From Tyto alba (taxonomy: Eukaryota > Chordata > Aves > Strigiformes > Tytonidae), in assembly GCF_018691265.1 (NCBI RefSeq), contig NW_024881322.1, positions 868,001 to 932,000 of the forward strand: DNA of 64,000 nt. The letters are read 5' to 3'. Positions within the stretch are counted from its first letter, which is position 1; each line of letters begins with the position of its first letter. The position numbers and the translations under genes are program-made. The notes beneath the pieces are model-generated. The model was not told where the DNA came from, ran no database searches, and worked only from the letters and a program-made list of their open reading frames with translations. This document shows, one piece after another, positions 20,801 to 34,265 of this stretch.

Positions 20801-23589
20801 GATATTACTGATTTTCACTCTTTTTATGAGAACGTGAGGAAATCACCTCTGTCCCACTGTTTGGAAAAGGAAGAGAATGAGAGCCTTTGTCATGGTTGCA
20901 AGTTAGTTTTTGTCAGTGCTTTTTCCATATTAGTGTAAGCAAATTACTTATAATGCATGCTCTTCTTAGTGGAATACGCGGGGGTGCACTTTATAGAAAT
21001 AGCTCTCATTGAATTTCTTTCAATAACACAAAGAGAGGAAATGACCTTTACTTGAAGGGTTCAGATGAATTTAGAAGTAGTTAAAAAAAAAATATTTAAA
21101 AGCCAGAAGTGCCAAGAGAAGCAGATTCCTGAGACTGTTAGCAAATTGTACAGGGGGGTCTACGACTGCACCAAAGTCAAGCAGTAGTAGTTTTTCTGTT
21201 CACATCTGGTTTATAGACATTCTCTCTGCAATTCAGCAGAAGAAGTTGGAATGAGAGCAGAGGACGTCTTTGCTCTGTGTTAGGCAGCTCAAACGTGTGC
21301 GGAAGAGCGCTCAGAATGATGATGGATGAAGCCCTTGAAAATAACAGAACATGCTCCCCCAGAGGCAACTGTAATATCCAACAAACCAGGTGAAGTTACC
21401 GCTGGATGCACCTGGGATTCTCTCCAATACCATGCTTATAATGGGAGTGAATAATTTGGCCTTTATTCAATTAATTAGTCTTTGTTTCTCCTCTGACTGG
21501 CAATGAGGGTGCTGGTTGTGGTGGTTGTGTTTTGAATGTGTCTGTCTGTCACAAAATGGACTGACACAAAAGATCTTACTCCCATGGGTCACCTTGCCTG
21601 AAATAGTCATGCTTACTGAAGACTTCAGCTGTATTTACTGTTTGGATCCACAGATTTTACAGGGCCCCTAGGAAAAACTTACACCTAGTCACCATGTCAC
21701 TGGGACATTCTTATTTCTGTACTGAATGATTTGTTCCTGGTCCGCTGGCATTGTGGAATAAAACTGTCCTCTTCTGAAACAGTTAAAAGAAGAAAACATT
21801 AGTTTTCAGACTATATTTGTGATCCCAGGGCTTACTGGCTGACAGCCAGGATCATTTGCCAGCACACTGATCTGTACGGGGATGTTATGAATTTCACTGT
21901 GCCCAGTCACTCTGCACCTCCTGGGGGATGCTGTAGGGTAGCTTTAGGAAGAGGGGTGCTTTGGGATTTCTGGAAATAAGTTTAGTGTCTCACCCACTTA
22001 ACTCCAGCAGGTTTCCAGAGGGAACCTTAAAAATCCCCTACTTTAAAGCGTGTGTGCTTGCCTTTCTGGCCACACTCAGCACAACAAACTCCAGAGACAT
22101 TTCCACTACTAGCTCTTGAAGAGATGGGCTTATCGAGGCGTTTGTGTCGGTGACACCCAGTGACCAAAGGACGGTGTTGGAGCAGTTTCAGCCAACCTAA
22201 AGCCCGTTCCCTGTGCCATGTGGTGCCTGGAGAGCTGTTCCTGCTGATTGTATTTTAAAACATTTCCAGAGATTTCAGTTGTGAATGGTATTAAGCATTT
22301 AAAACCACCAACTCTCAATCCTTATGGGAGGAAATTGAAGAGACCCTCTCGGAGCAGTTTCTTTGTGAAGCAGCTACTTCTGCCCTGAATACTACTGTTT
22401 GTCCATCTCTAATGGATGATACTGGGGGACCAGTGCAGATCTCTCAGAAACCGCAGAAAAGCACCTTCTGAATCTGGGCAAAACTGGCAAGCCTCTACCT
22501 ACTGAGAGCACCCACTCCTGCTCTCCAAATGTACAGCAAACTCCGTCAGGCTTGACCGGTTGGCCTTAGGGTTAAGGTTAGGGTCACAGTTCCATGTGAG
22601 TAGTTTTGCATGAAGACCTCTTTTCTCCGTCTCAGAAAAGGGACCCTTTTCCCTGGTGTCCCACGATGGGTCCTTCGGAGCAGAGAAAATCGTGGGTGAA
22701 ATCAGCATGATCACACGGTGGCAGCAAAATCTCAGTTATCTGAGGAGCTTGGGCACCCACAGTCAGCTCGAGGATTATCCTTAGTTATCTCTTTCCTTTT
22801 CAAACTACCACCCAGCCATTGCTTACAGAGAAATAGAACAGGGAAGGGAAGGAAGACTAAGCATACTTCATCCAGCCTTTGCTTTTCTCTTCATACAGCT
22901 CATCTGAGTTCCTCTGTGTGAATAAAAATCAAGTTTGGACTGATTTGCTAAAGTGCACAGACTTTGGAGGGGTTAGCAGCTCTGTAAGGCTATGATGTTA
23001 CAGCAGCAGGCAGGAGAAGCACAGGCAGAGCAGCAAAGAGGGGAATTTATTCTGTTTTCTAAGCAGCATGTCCATACACAATTGCTGAAAGGAAGGAATC
23101 ATGGAATTGGAGAAAAATTGTTTTAAGCTGCTTTAGTGCCTGGATGTCTTTGCTGAGACAGAGAGGGCAGGAGAGGTCCTTATTGGCTCTAGGCCTGTAG
23201 GGACTGTAAAGTTTGAGAACAGAAATATGTTGGGGATAGTTCAATATCTGTTGTGACTCAGCTTTCTTGTTTCGGACCTTCTTCATAAGTGTTTTAGGAC
23301 TACTTATTTCCTGCAGTAAATTGCAAATGAATTGAAACAGCTGAAGAATCCCACTACTTAATCAGATATTGGATGTGACTCAGCTGTTGTTTCTGCTTTT
23401 GTTCCTTTCCTCCTCTGGCTCCATCTCCTTACATCTCTGTTCTGCGTGGAGTGGCCTACAAGGCTGAAAGAAAGGAAGAGTCTCCTGGGAACTGTTTCAA
23501 AAGAAATTCCCAAATTGCATTCATAGGCAAGTGATAATATTTATTGCATAATATTTGCTTAGAGGAAATAGGAAAGAGAAGGAAAGGTT
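17853..23589. other. Intergenic, no gene seen
   Basis: AT-rich, without a supported gene. The first 200 bases are moderately GC-rich and may still belong to the LTR. A short telomere-like stretch lies at 22566-22583. Confidence 0.6.
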
Positions 23590-23610
23590 AAAAAAAAAAA
23601 AAAAAAAAAA
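23590..23610. repeat. A21 homopolymer
   Basis: Twenty-one A bases, followed by a roughly 450-bp GC-richer stretch that I cannot identify. Confidence 0.9.
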
Positions 23611-24290
23611 GGCAGTCATTGCTCCTGCCTCATGCTTGCTTTTAATGGACCAGGTAAAATATACCTCAAAAAATTCAGGAATTTGGCCCCAAAGTTGTTT
23701 GAGACTGAATTCCAGCACTGCTCTGATGGCAGGGGGAAGATACTTTCTTCCACGATTTCTCCAGTGCAAGCGCCCGTCCCCGAGAGCAGCTGGCCTGGCC
23801 TGGCCCCTGCAGCTCTGCTACATTGCAGCCCCCTGATCTCGACCAAAATCTCAGACGAGACCCCCTCAAACCAGAGCCTGGATTGCCTGGCCCAGAGGTG
23901 CTTCCACAAGCCCTGCAGCACCCCAGGGGAAGTCCTTCTCCCGGAGAGGCCATAGGTGAGCAGCCCCCCTTCTCAAAACATCTCTCACAGGGGAGCGTAC
24001 CCAAAGTGGGTGAATATTCCCCAGGGTGACTCACAATTGTCCAAGGTGGTGCTGTTTGAACAGCCGGTGCCTCTCAACACCTGCACGCTAGGAGCACTAG
24101 GGAGGTCGACCTAGAAAGGCTTTGAGGTCCTTCCCTGACCTCCTTGGCCAAGCCCTACCTGCACTAAATTACAAAACTAGCGTTGCCTTCAGTGGGAATA
24201 AGGCTGGCTGGCTGCTCCAGTGCTTTCAGAAATCTGCCTGTTGCTGCAGGTGTGTTTGTACAGTGACTTGCATTTCTCAGAGAGGAGAAG

Positions 24291-24316
24291 AAAAAAAAAA
24301 AAAAAAAAAAAAAAAA
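24291..24316. repeat. A26 homopolymer
   Basis: Twenty-six A bases following a GA-rich lead-in (AGAGGAGAAG). Confidence 0.9.
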
Positions 24317-24429
24317 TCAGTCAGCTGAGAGAGCAAAGTAGTTTTTTCTCCCAGATTTCTGGAGTGCACAACCCAAACCACTCCACTCTATGCTAATACA
24401 AGAAACAATGCGTCCATGACACAAGGAGG

Positions 24430-24730
24430 AATTTTTATTGACCCTGAGCTCTACCCAACCCTTTGAATGTGTGGGCACGTGCTTATGTACGTGTCAAAGC
24501 CCTGTGGGCTCTGATTGCCCTGAGTGCCCCCAGCTGGGACCACCACCCACGTGCCCTCTGCCTGGAAGCCCATTTAAGCTCAGACCCAGCACCTGGGCTT
24601 GCCTTGAAGGATAGAAGGTGAGTGTGTGTGTGTCTTCACTTCAGTCCTTCCCTCTCTCTGAGGTGCTGTCTGTCCGTTCTGCACTGGTGGTAGACCACAG
24701 CTTGTTTCCTGGCCTTTGGCTGATGATTAC
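24430..24730 (+). other. Possible LTR fragment, unconfirmed
   Basis: A GC-richer block with 'cccatttaagctcagaccca' at 24570-24589, a TATA-like promoter arrangement. About 50 bases later comes a short GT repeat and a pyrimidine-rich tail. It resembles LTR promoter/R regions of bird retroviral elements as I remember them. No TG...CA ends or target duplication were found. Confidence 0.25.
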
Positions 24731-27700
24731 CAGATGGTTGGTGGATCCTGTTTCTGATATAAAAAAATGTCAGCTGTAATCATAGAGACAAGCAAATTCT
24801 TGCCAAGAGGAGGCTGTCTTCACTGTACAGGTAGATAAGGTCAATTACAATAATGTAATAGTTTAATGTTGTTTGTGATTTCAAAAAGCCCTGGTAAATA
24901 TGAGCAGAGCTGGCCTTAGCCCTAACCTATCTTCAGTTATTCTCTTCAGTTCTTTGAGGAGTAGACCACATCTAAGGAAAGTGTTATGGGCTGTATCAAT
25001 TTCTGCATTTCCTTAAGAATATAATTTATTTTAGGGTAGTGCCAAAGGAGCCAGAATGAAGTCAGGACTGTTGTGCTAGGTGCTGAACATGTATTCCTTT
25101 TTCCAAGATCTAAGAAACTGGTAGTGATCAAGTAACTGTTCAGAAGGTGAGATAGCAATAGCCCTAACTGTGCTATTGTCTCTTTTCAAAGTAATTAACT
25201 CTCCAACTCTAGAAAGAAACTGTCAGCAGGACCTTCAAATTTTCTGGATTCTACCCTCAGGATTTAGAATGAAATATATAATATTGGATGCTCCTCACTA
25301 AGAACGCTTTAAGATATTTGGTCCTCTGTTTGTTTTTTTTTTTTTTTTTCTTTCCTCTTTTTCTAGTGCTTAGGCTCTAAAGTTATAGACAACTTAAAAA
25401 TGTGTGCTGTATTGAGCCTCTAGGATTACAGTTACTCATCTGTAGGTTTTTCTGTCATTATGAAATGTACAGGGTTTGGGTTAGCGAGTAAACAGAAAAA
25501 TAAATCATTCATTCCCAGTATTTGTTTAAACAGAAACACACTCTCTATACCAGATGGAGGGCTCCAAGATTATTTTAGTGATAGATTCTCTTCTCTTTGC
25601 TTATTAGTGAGCAGTTAAATAAATTGTCAGATACACAAGTCAGGAATACTTGCTGAAGGAAAGAGCATTAACTTGTCTGCTCCGATCCAAGAGGCAGATA
25701 AAGAAAGCGAGGGAGATGGAGATTGAGGTGCACGGACCAGAACAAAGCACTGATTAAACAGGGATCCTAATAGTAGGATCTGAGAAATTTTTAATTCCGT
25801 TAAATTGCTTTTTGTTTATGATGTTTTTTTTTGTCTTCAATATACTTCCTTAAAATACAACCGTGTTTTGTGATACCTAGGCTGTTACTGAGAGAAAACA
25901 CAACAGGTACTGAACAAAGATTGAAACCTGCCCAGACAGTCACAGAAGGGTGCAAGCAGAATGAGTCTTTAAAAGCTGGTCTTGGAAGGAATTCTGCCAG
26001 GCTATACCCTTCAGCTCTCCAGGTAATAGAAGAGACTACTGTAACATGACACTAGTTCTCTCCTCTTTCAGAGGAATGGGTTTTTTTGAAAAACTTAAAA
26101 CTAATCTATTCCTAGTTAGAACAAACATGGGATCAGCTAAATGATGAGACAGCTGGAAAGGTCTATCCCATTAAAAAACCCATATTTGTCCAAATTTATC
26201 TGTGACTTTAAAGCTGCTTATCAAGCCCAAATCAAGAATAATTCTACTGACTTCAACAACTAACATAAATGTGTACTGCTATATTTCCATATTTATCCTT
26301 CCTCTCAGATCAACCACATTCCTTTAGAATACTAACACTTGGAAAGTAATGCATTGATAGATTTAATTCCACATAACCCATACAAAATTGAGGCATATAT
26401 TGGTCAAGAGTGAGGCTTTTGGTACCTACCCCTAAAATGTTTTCCTTCTGACATTACATATTGAATGGGTAAAGAATTTGAAATGGAATCTCTGACTCTC
26501 TGGATCCGTTCAATTTGTCTTGGTACCAACAAGTTGACTTCCAAGCAGCATGTTCTAGGGTAAAATTTTGGAGCTCTTGTTAGGTTGAGCACTTCCAAGA
26601 TCTCTGTTGGGATGTGTCAGGGAAGGAAAGAACTGCATCAGTTGCAATGGGCCAATAATGCTATTTGTTATCTTGTGCACTGAAATAAACAGTTTTAAGA
26701 GGAGCTTATACAAAATAGTTGTTAATTCCCAGCAGTATCACTGCCCTGATATGTTTACTGCCTGATCTCACTGTTTCAGAGCATGGCATGTTGTCATGAA
26801 GGCATTGCATGCTTTCTCTGGGGCAACAACTCTTACGCTGTCATGCTCCTCTGCTCTTCTCTTGTGATCTGAGAAATTTTTCTTATTTCCCTGAGTATTT
26901 CTTTCTATAGTAATGATAGTCACAAATATTTCATATGGAAGAGATCCTAGTCTGTTTGAACTATCCAATGACAGTGCTATAAAAAGCATTAAGTGAATTA
27001 GAGGCATATAAAATATCTACCAGATACTAGCAAGCTGTAGTCACTTAGTAGAATTATCCAACTTCAATGCCTGTGGTTACTGCATTAGATCAACGGTGTT
27101 TACTGTCTTGATTTCTGGTTGTAGCCCTTGTACTTTATAATTATTGTTATCCTATCACCATCTAATATTAATATAGCTCGACAGAAGGCATGAGGTACTA
27201 GTTATTTCATTCTATAGAGAGCACAGTGTAGGTAGGACTTGGGGGGCAGGAACAGCAGATGACACAGTAAGAATTCCTTGACTTGCATTTGTTACATTTC
27301 CACTGTTTTGCTGCATGTGTGTTGTTTTTATAAACACCTGTTTCATGAGATTCAGAGAGTTTTCACTCTCTTCTGGCAAGTGTGTTTTAACAAGGGACTT
27401 GTTGAAAAAGAATTTTTCTTGACTGACCCATTTAAAAGGTGCATCAGGCAGAAGAACATCAAAAGGCAGGTGAAGTATCTTGGGCTAAGCGAAGGGAGTT
27501 AGTGAAGAACAGTATTAGCAGAGAATAACTTGAATGCTGAATTGTGCCAGACCTTGAGGACAAGAACGGAAATACGTTACAAAAGGCAAAGAGTGAATTT
27601 TGCTTCTGTTCAGGAAGCTTATGGAATCCTTACTGTTACGAAAAATGTAGGCGGTATATTAGTTACCTCTGCAGCCTCTCAGGAGGTGCCTTGTTAGGCT

Positions 27701-30700
27701 TAAGGCACCTCAGTGGATGCCTTAGTGCATTTTCTACGCATGGACTTCAGCTGTGTGGTCCTTCTCAGGTCCTACCTACATGAGAAAATGGTGCTATTTC
27801 ACCAGGTTTCTTAGTGTACCTGTTTCTGAGGTTGGCCAAAGTTTCATTTGGCAGCTGATTAAGCAAAGGGCTGATAGACCTTGATTTGCCTTCTTCCCCG
27901 GTAAAGCTGTGTCCCAAACAGCTGGCAGGAGGTGTTGATTCCTTGGGATACAGCTCAGCCTGTGGCTCGACTGGGTTGCCATGTGCTTGCAGAAATTGCC
28001 TTTGGTCAGAACTTCTTGTTCAGGCGTATGGGTGCAGTAATCGTGGTAAGGGGACGATGGTACGCAAGACATAAGCCAAGAAACGTTTCTAAAATAGTTA
28101 TAGTTAAAAAATAACATTTTAAACTTCCTCAAAAATACCTTGAAATCTTTTTTTTTCTCAAACTTTAGCATGATTTGAAACTCTTGGTAGATACAATTTG
28201 TTGTTTGCTGTTTTCTTTCAAATCTCTCCCAGTTCCCAATGATTAACACAGATGTGACATCCACCTGTGAGGGATTTGGAATTATGTTGTCCTGCCTGTA
28301 AGATCTGGCTTTTAATTCTTTGAAAGGGTAGTGTGAATAAAATAAAACGGGAGGGCATCTTTAGGCAAGGATTCTAAAATGTGTTTTTCATTGCAAATTC
28401 ATGTACATTTGGAAAGGTGTATCAGAAGACAAGGATTTTCAACTACTCTACCACTTTTCTTTTAAAGCAGGAAAAGTAAATAGTTTTCTCTGGCATTATA
28501 TGGTTTTATTCATTATTTTTAATGTTGAACAAACACCACCATTTCAGATAAATCCCCTCCAGTGCTTAGTTCTTGCTTGGAACCTTCCACAATATTTCAA
28601 ATTGCCTCTTATTCTTCCTCCTCTCTAGTTATTTTTATCTTGACCCAATCACCACCTATATTACCATGGACTTACCTCCTCAAGGTTTTATCTTTATCTT
28701 TGGTTTGAAGTAATTAACAATAACTACAACAAATAAGAACAATCATCAGAATTTTCCAAATTTTTTAAATGTTTTTCAAAATATTTTTATTTAATCTCTG
28801 TTTTTTTTCTGCTGTTGAAATACTGAACTTATTTTGATCCATTTTCTTTGAAAGTTTTCAGGTTCTGTTTTTCCTTAGAAAAATTAAACTTGAGCATTAA
28901 TCCAGGTGGACTCAGGTGGTACCAAAAAGCCAAGTAATAGAGCACTAATCCCAAACTGATGGGATCTGAAGTTCAGAGGGCTTAATAGCCTTGCATCAGC
29001 ATCACGCTTCACTGAAACGTGGTGAACGGTTCAGAGCATGGGAAGAATTCTCTCACATCATCTTAGACCATGTCACTCTGGTGATGCTAATAAATGCCTT
29101 GACAGAGTCGCTGGGGGCTCTTTGGTATTATCACAGACCGGGGCTGCTCCCCAGTGAGCTGTTTCCATAGAACTGGGATACCTGATAAAACGTGAGAATA
29201 AATATCCCGTGCAGAGGACTTGCAGCTATGGTGGCTTGACAGAGCAAAAGGAAACTTATTTGTCTGAAAGCAAAAGTCCAGAGACTAAGTTTTAAAATAC
29301 CGGTTGTGTGGAAAATGATTTATGTGAAGCATAATATATGGAATATTTTTCTGTGTTAAAAGGACCTCTTGCCTGCTAATATTAAATGCATTTTGATGGC
29401 TCAAGGTCAAGATGAAAAAGGAACAAGAACAATGACCTGGAAATGAACCTATAGGTTAGGAACTATCTCATCTCCAGGGAATTCCTTCAGAAAATGTTTG
29501 TTGATAATGGTAGGGTGACAAAAAGCACCCAAACCAACAAAAAAACCCATTGTCAATGATTCTTTGGCCGTTTTCCTTTTGTATCTATCAAGGTTTCCAG
29601 AAATTTTCACTTTAGAATATGCATTAGAGATGAAGACCAAAGAGATGTAACTTCACCAAACCTTCTTATTTTGAGTTCTTCATAATGATTCATAATAAAA
29701 TTGACCAGAATATTTATCTAGGATTAAATTGATATTTTCAGTTTCTGAAAAGATGTAGATAAGATACACGGTGTCTATCTGTGCTGTATCTTCTAGCATT
29801 CAGACCAGAAGTAAAAATACTGAATTACAAAAAAGGTTTTCCACAGTCTTCAAGAACAATCAGGAATGAGATCTTTTTTTCTAGGTGTCATGAAAAAAAA
29901 GATGGAATATGAAAGGACATTGTGGAGATAAAAACAGACCCCAGAGTTCATCAGAACTGTTTTATAGCAGTGTGCCTCCTCAAGCTAGGACCAAACTTAC
30001 GGCTTAATAGAATCAAAAAGCAAGTTTTTCTTCTCCTGATTTCCTATTTTTAATGTCACTGGTGCTTTGTACCACTGTGGGATGTGAGTGAAACGTACGT
30101 TCACTGAAGTGATTGCAAGAATGTATTGTTTTACTAAAGGGAGTCATCAAAGCCCAGAATGCATTCAAACCCTCTTTTTCAGTCTGCATGCATATTAACT
30201 TCCCTTGAACTTTAGATATTCTTAGCTGTGTTACATGCATGACAATGAATCTGCATATTATGCAACAGGTTTAAATTTAGCCTGGCATGTTGCGAGGCAT
30301 AAATTTCCCACAGACCCGTGCAGCTTTGTATCTGCTGAACTGACACTAATGGCTGCCAATTATTGCACAGGCACGTTGCTTGTTCAGAAAGAAAGAAAAA
30401 AAATCATTGTAAAAATTCCGAGAGATCCCAGACCCACTGATATCAGTGGGAGTTTTGCTGCTGAGATTTTCAAAAGCTGATGCTACCCTTCTTTCAATTT
30501 TGAACAGATAATTAGAGATGATATTTATCTAAAAAGATTTAATGTCAAATGCTTAATGTTATGCTTTTTCTGTGTGAAGTAGATGAAGTATTTTCTGCTT
30601 TTAACAGGCTTACCTGAAAAAGTAACGCAAATCTGTTTTATATTAAATGTGTTCGCTTTCCATGACTTAGAAAAAAGTGAGAAAGAATAGAGAAAATCAA

Positions 30701-33690
30701 TAGAAGGCCACAGAAGCTCAAAAGCTAGGATTATAAAAATGACACAGAATCAGATGAATTGTTACCCTTATCTCCAATAGTGCCTTTTCCCTTCTTATTT
30801 TTTTAATGTGTTTTATTTGATTTTTTTTTTTTTTTCAAACTGTGGATAAAATCCTGGTAAAACTGGTAAAATTCTCACCGCATTCAAATGCGCCAGCGTT
30901 ACCGTACTGTTATTTGTAATATTGCATTTGCTGTCTTATGTACTAACTGGAACCACTGGGTTAATTAAAACCAGAAAGTACACATTAATATTGGTGAAAG
31001 AGTGTAAAATTTGAACGCCTAGCATTTGGTTTCCACAAAACTAAAATATTCAGTGGGAAAATGTTGGTAGGCTGAAACATCGATTTTTTTTTTTTTATTA
31101 TTATTATTTTTTTTTTTTAATTTTATTTTTTTTTTTCACTGAGAAAATCTCTGGAGTCTATTTGTCAGTCCGGCTGCCTGAAGTGCCGTAGCACGCTGTG
31201 TAAGGGCAGGTCCCTCCTCTCCGCTGTGGCCGTGCCTCGTCCCGCTCCTGGGAACGACGTGGGTCGAGGGCGGGCTGCCACCCCAGCACTCCCGGGAAAT
31301 ACGGCCGGGGGGATGCCAGCCCCTGCCTCCCAGGGGGTGTTATGTGCAACAGAAGCATTTGGGTCTTGAACTCCACCAAAACGTTTTGACACCTCAAGAT
31401 TTGGAGGGAGGGAAGGGAGATCTTCATAATCAGTAAAAATTGGAAGTGCTTCAGCTTCTTCTTCTGCCTTGATGGAAGCAAACGCTTGTGGATCAGAATT
31501 TCCTAATGGAAGAGAAATTCCAATTTCTGATCAAGTCAGCATTTTATAATGTTCTCAAGCAAAATAATTTCATATTGGAAATAAAACTAAGGCATAATGT
31601 CTGACCCTACAAGGTACGCCATACTAGCGAATCAATATCTGTTTATTCCTGGTTAGGTTTTACGTAAGCCAAATGAATGTAACATTGAGTTCCTATTTTG
31701 GTACCTTTTGGGGCTAAGTGTTGGCCAAAGAATTGGAGAAAATCTGTCCGCTTGTCCTTTCCAATTGCCATTCCTTATGAACGGGTGATATCTGTGACTG
31801 ACTTTATATTTCACCTGCTCAGTGGAAGCTCCTTTGCCCTTGGTGCGTGACGGCCACCCCGCTCCCTCCTCTCTTGCCTAGCAACATCTCTGCTCAAAAC
31901 CTTCTAGCCAGCTCGCTGCACTTTGTGAGCTATTTCTTCTGGTTCACAGATAAACATGAAAAATCATACTTAATCAAAGATTTCTCATGGTTCTGTGCTG
32001 GCCAGATACTTGCAGTTTCTGTTATGTGTCCAGCCTTGCTGGCATTTTCAAAATTTTGAGCTATGAGTCTTACTGTCACTTTGCTAGTAGTTTGTCCTCA
32101 TTCTGCTGGTTTCTGTGATGTTAGGGTGAAACAAGCAGCCCTCCTGCATATCTCTAAAAAAAATAGTGAATATTGCAGTTCAGCCCCTCCACCTGCACAC
32201 TCATACTTTTCATGGTCAGCTAGATTAACAACTTCCTTGATTTGGGCTGCTATATTTTACAGACTTTTTACAGAGCTGTTTGGAGTTTTTAAGGATCTGG
32301 GTGAAGAATACGCTTTTTACAGAACCTGGAAATTTCCATGAAGTTGTAACAGCTTTGGCAGTGTGTTTTTGGGTGGGGGTGAATGGTGAAGGAATAAATG
32401 CCATTTATTTTCCATTTTTCTAGAAGGTATGGTTCTTGTAGCACTGCACTTGGATTCAGAGATGCAGTTCCTTTCCCAGCTCTAACCTGGAATTAAACTC
32501 TTGCTTCTCCCCAAATCTGCTTTGAAATGGGCAGTGCAGAGACCTGACTGGATCTCCCACACCTCAGACTATGGCACTCACCTGCAGTGTGCTCACTGAA
32601 GTTCCTCATCCTAATCCAGACAAGTTTGGTATGAATTTTGGGTTCAGTCTGAAAACATGCTGGTGTGGATCCTTTAAAAAATTATTTCAGAGTTTTGGTT
32701 TTGACCCAGGCAGAACAGAAATATGTCTCTAAATCTTGAAAAGTGTTTCAGGGGGGGATGGTTGCTCCTTATGCTCCTGTTTTCATGCAGAATGTAAAGA
32801 TGAGCTGCTAGCCTTGAACAGCAGTATTTCTAATGTATGTAAGTTCAGAAAGTACATCTGAAGTATATTTGGCAGTGGTCTTATTAACATGGAATTAAAT
32901 CTATTGGTAGCTGATGGGTAAATTTTGCCATGCATGTGTGTATCCTAGAAATACAGTGTGTGTCCATGTGAGTCTTAAATAACCGGCGATTGAAAATTTT
33001 TGGCTCGTGAGCAGTGATTGGAAAATGTACTGCCTCTGTCAATTTGGTTCTATTTTTGGAAAGCTGTGAATATCAGACTTGCACATCACATCAGCGTTAT
33101 CAACTTCACGCTGTGCTGTTCAGCTTTATTTCCAATAGGAATGTAGTAATGTCTTGCAAACCACTGGAGTTGGAGATTAAGGATCTGGTTTTCAGACAGT
33201 GGGGGTCTGACTACATTTTAATGCTCATTTCACTTGAGGTAGACACAACTGTTTTCACAAGTTTGGCAATTTCCAGTTAGAGGAGCTCCAGACAAACAAA
33301 TTTGCAGATTATGTAGGAATTGAAGCATCTCAGAGTGCCATAATCCCAGGTTTTTAAGCATCTGCTTGGTCTTCGGATAACTGGTGACTAAATGTCACAA
33401 TCCATTGCTTTTCAGTATCACGGAAACCCTGAAATGGTGTGTTCAGTGTGAGGAATTAACTGAGGTTGGATAACCAAAATTTTATTCTGTATTATTTTTG
33501 TATGTTTTGAGATAATTAATCTTATTTCTTTTTGTCTATGACTTTTGTAACTCCTCCTGTCTCAAGGTGAGCTTTCCCTGGGTGTTAAACCTGGATCAGA
33601 GCCTGGGTTTGAGCTGCTTTCTGGCGGGTGAAACCCTGTGCCCAGGCCTGATTATGCTTTGCTTAGCCTCCTAGATCTGCTCTGAAGGGC
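24731..33690. other. Intergenic, no gene seen
   Basis: Nine kilobases of AT-rich DNA with no convincing coding region, RNA gene or mobile element. A T-rich low-complexity tract lies at 31084-31138, followed by a small GC-rich patch (31170-31345) of unknown nature. Confidence 0.6.
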
Positions 33691-34265
33691 CGGACAAGTG
33701 GGGTGACGTTTAGCGAGAGCAGTACGAAGGGAAATGGGTATTTGTCTGGAAGTCCTGCCTCAGATGCCTGTGCAGCGTGAGCAGCTCCGTGGAAATGAAT
33801 GGGAGTGGGGTTTTCCTAAACGCAGCCTCAGCGTCTGCTGACGCTTCCTCCCAGGAATGGGAATCTGCACTTGCTCTCCGTGTTTCTTCTGCTTTCCAGC
33901 CCTGGGGAAGGGAAGAAAGGAGAGAAAGCAAACGGGCTTGGGAAGTTCCTGCCCTCTCTTTCTCCAGAGGAAAGCGTACTGCTGAGACAGAGGGTCCCCT
34001 GGGCACTGGTGGGCAAAGCGTAAGACCAGCACCGCAGAGCGAGTGAGGCTGGGACGTGGTGCACAGGCAAACGCCAGCCGCGACGGGCACAGACACGGGG
34101 TGTTGCAGGCGAGTTCCTTTTCTCCCCGAGCATCCCCGTTCGCTTCTGGGGAGCGGGTGGGCTACCGAGCAAAGCAGCAGCTGTGCATGAAATGCCCAAA
34201 TTTCCGAGCGCAGCTGTGGGAGCCTGCTCCCCGGAGCTGCTCCACTTGCACAGCGTCAGTGTGAC
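33691..34265. other. GC-rich island in the gene desert, unidentified
   Basis: About 570 bases of clearly higher GC and CpG content than its surroundings. Open frames of 70-130 codons occur on both strands, but none shows a known domain, and overlap on both strands points to low stop density. It could be a regulatory element, an lncRNA exon or an old repeat. Confidence 0.35.
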
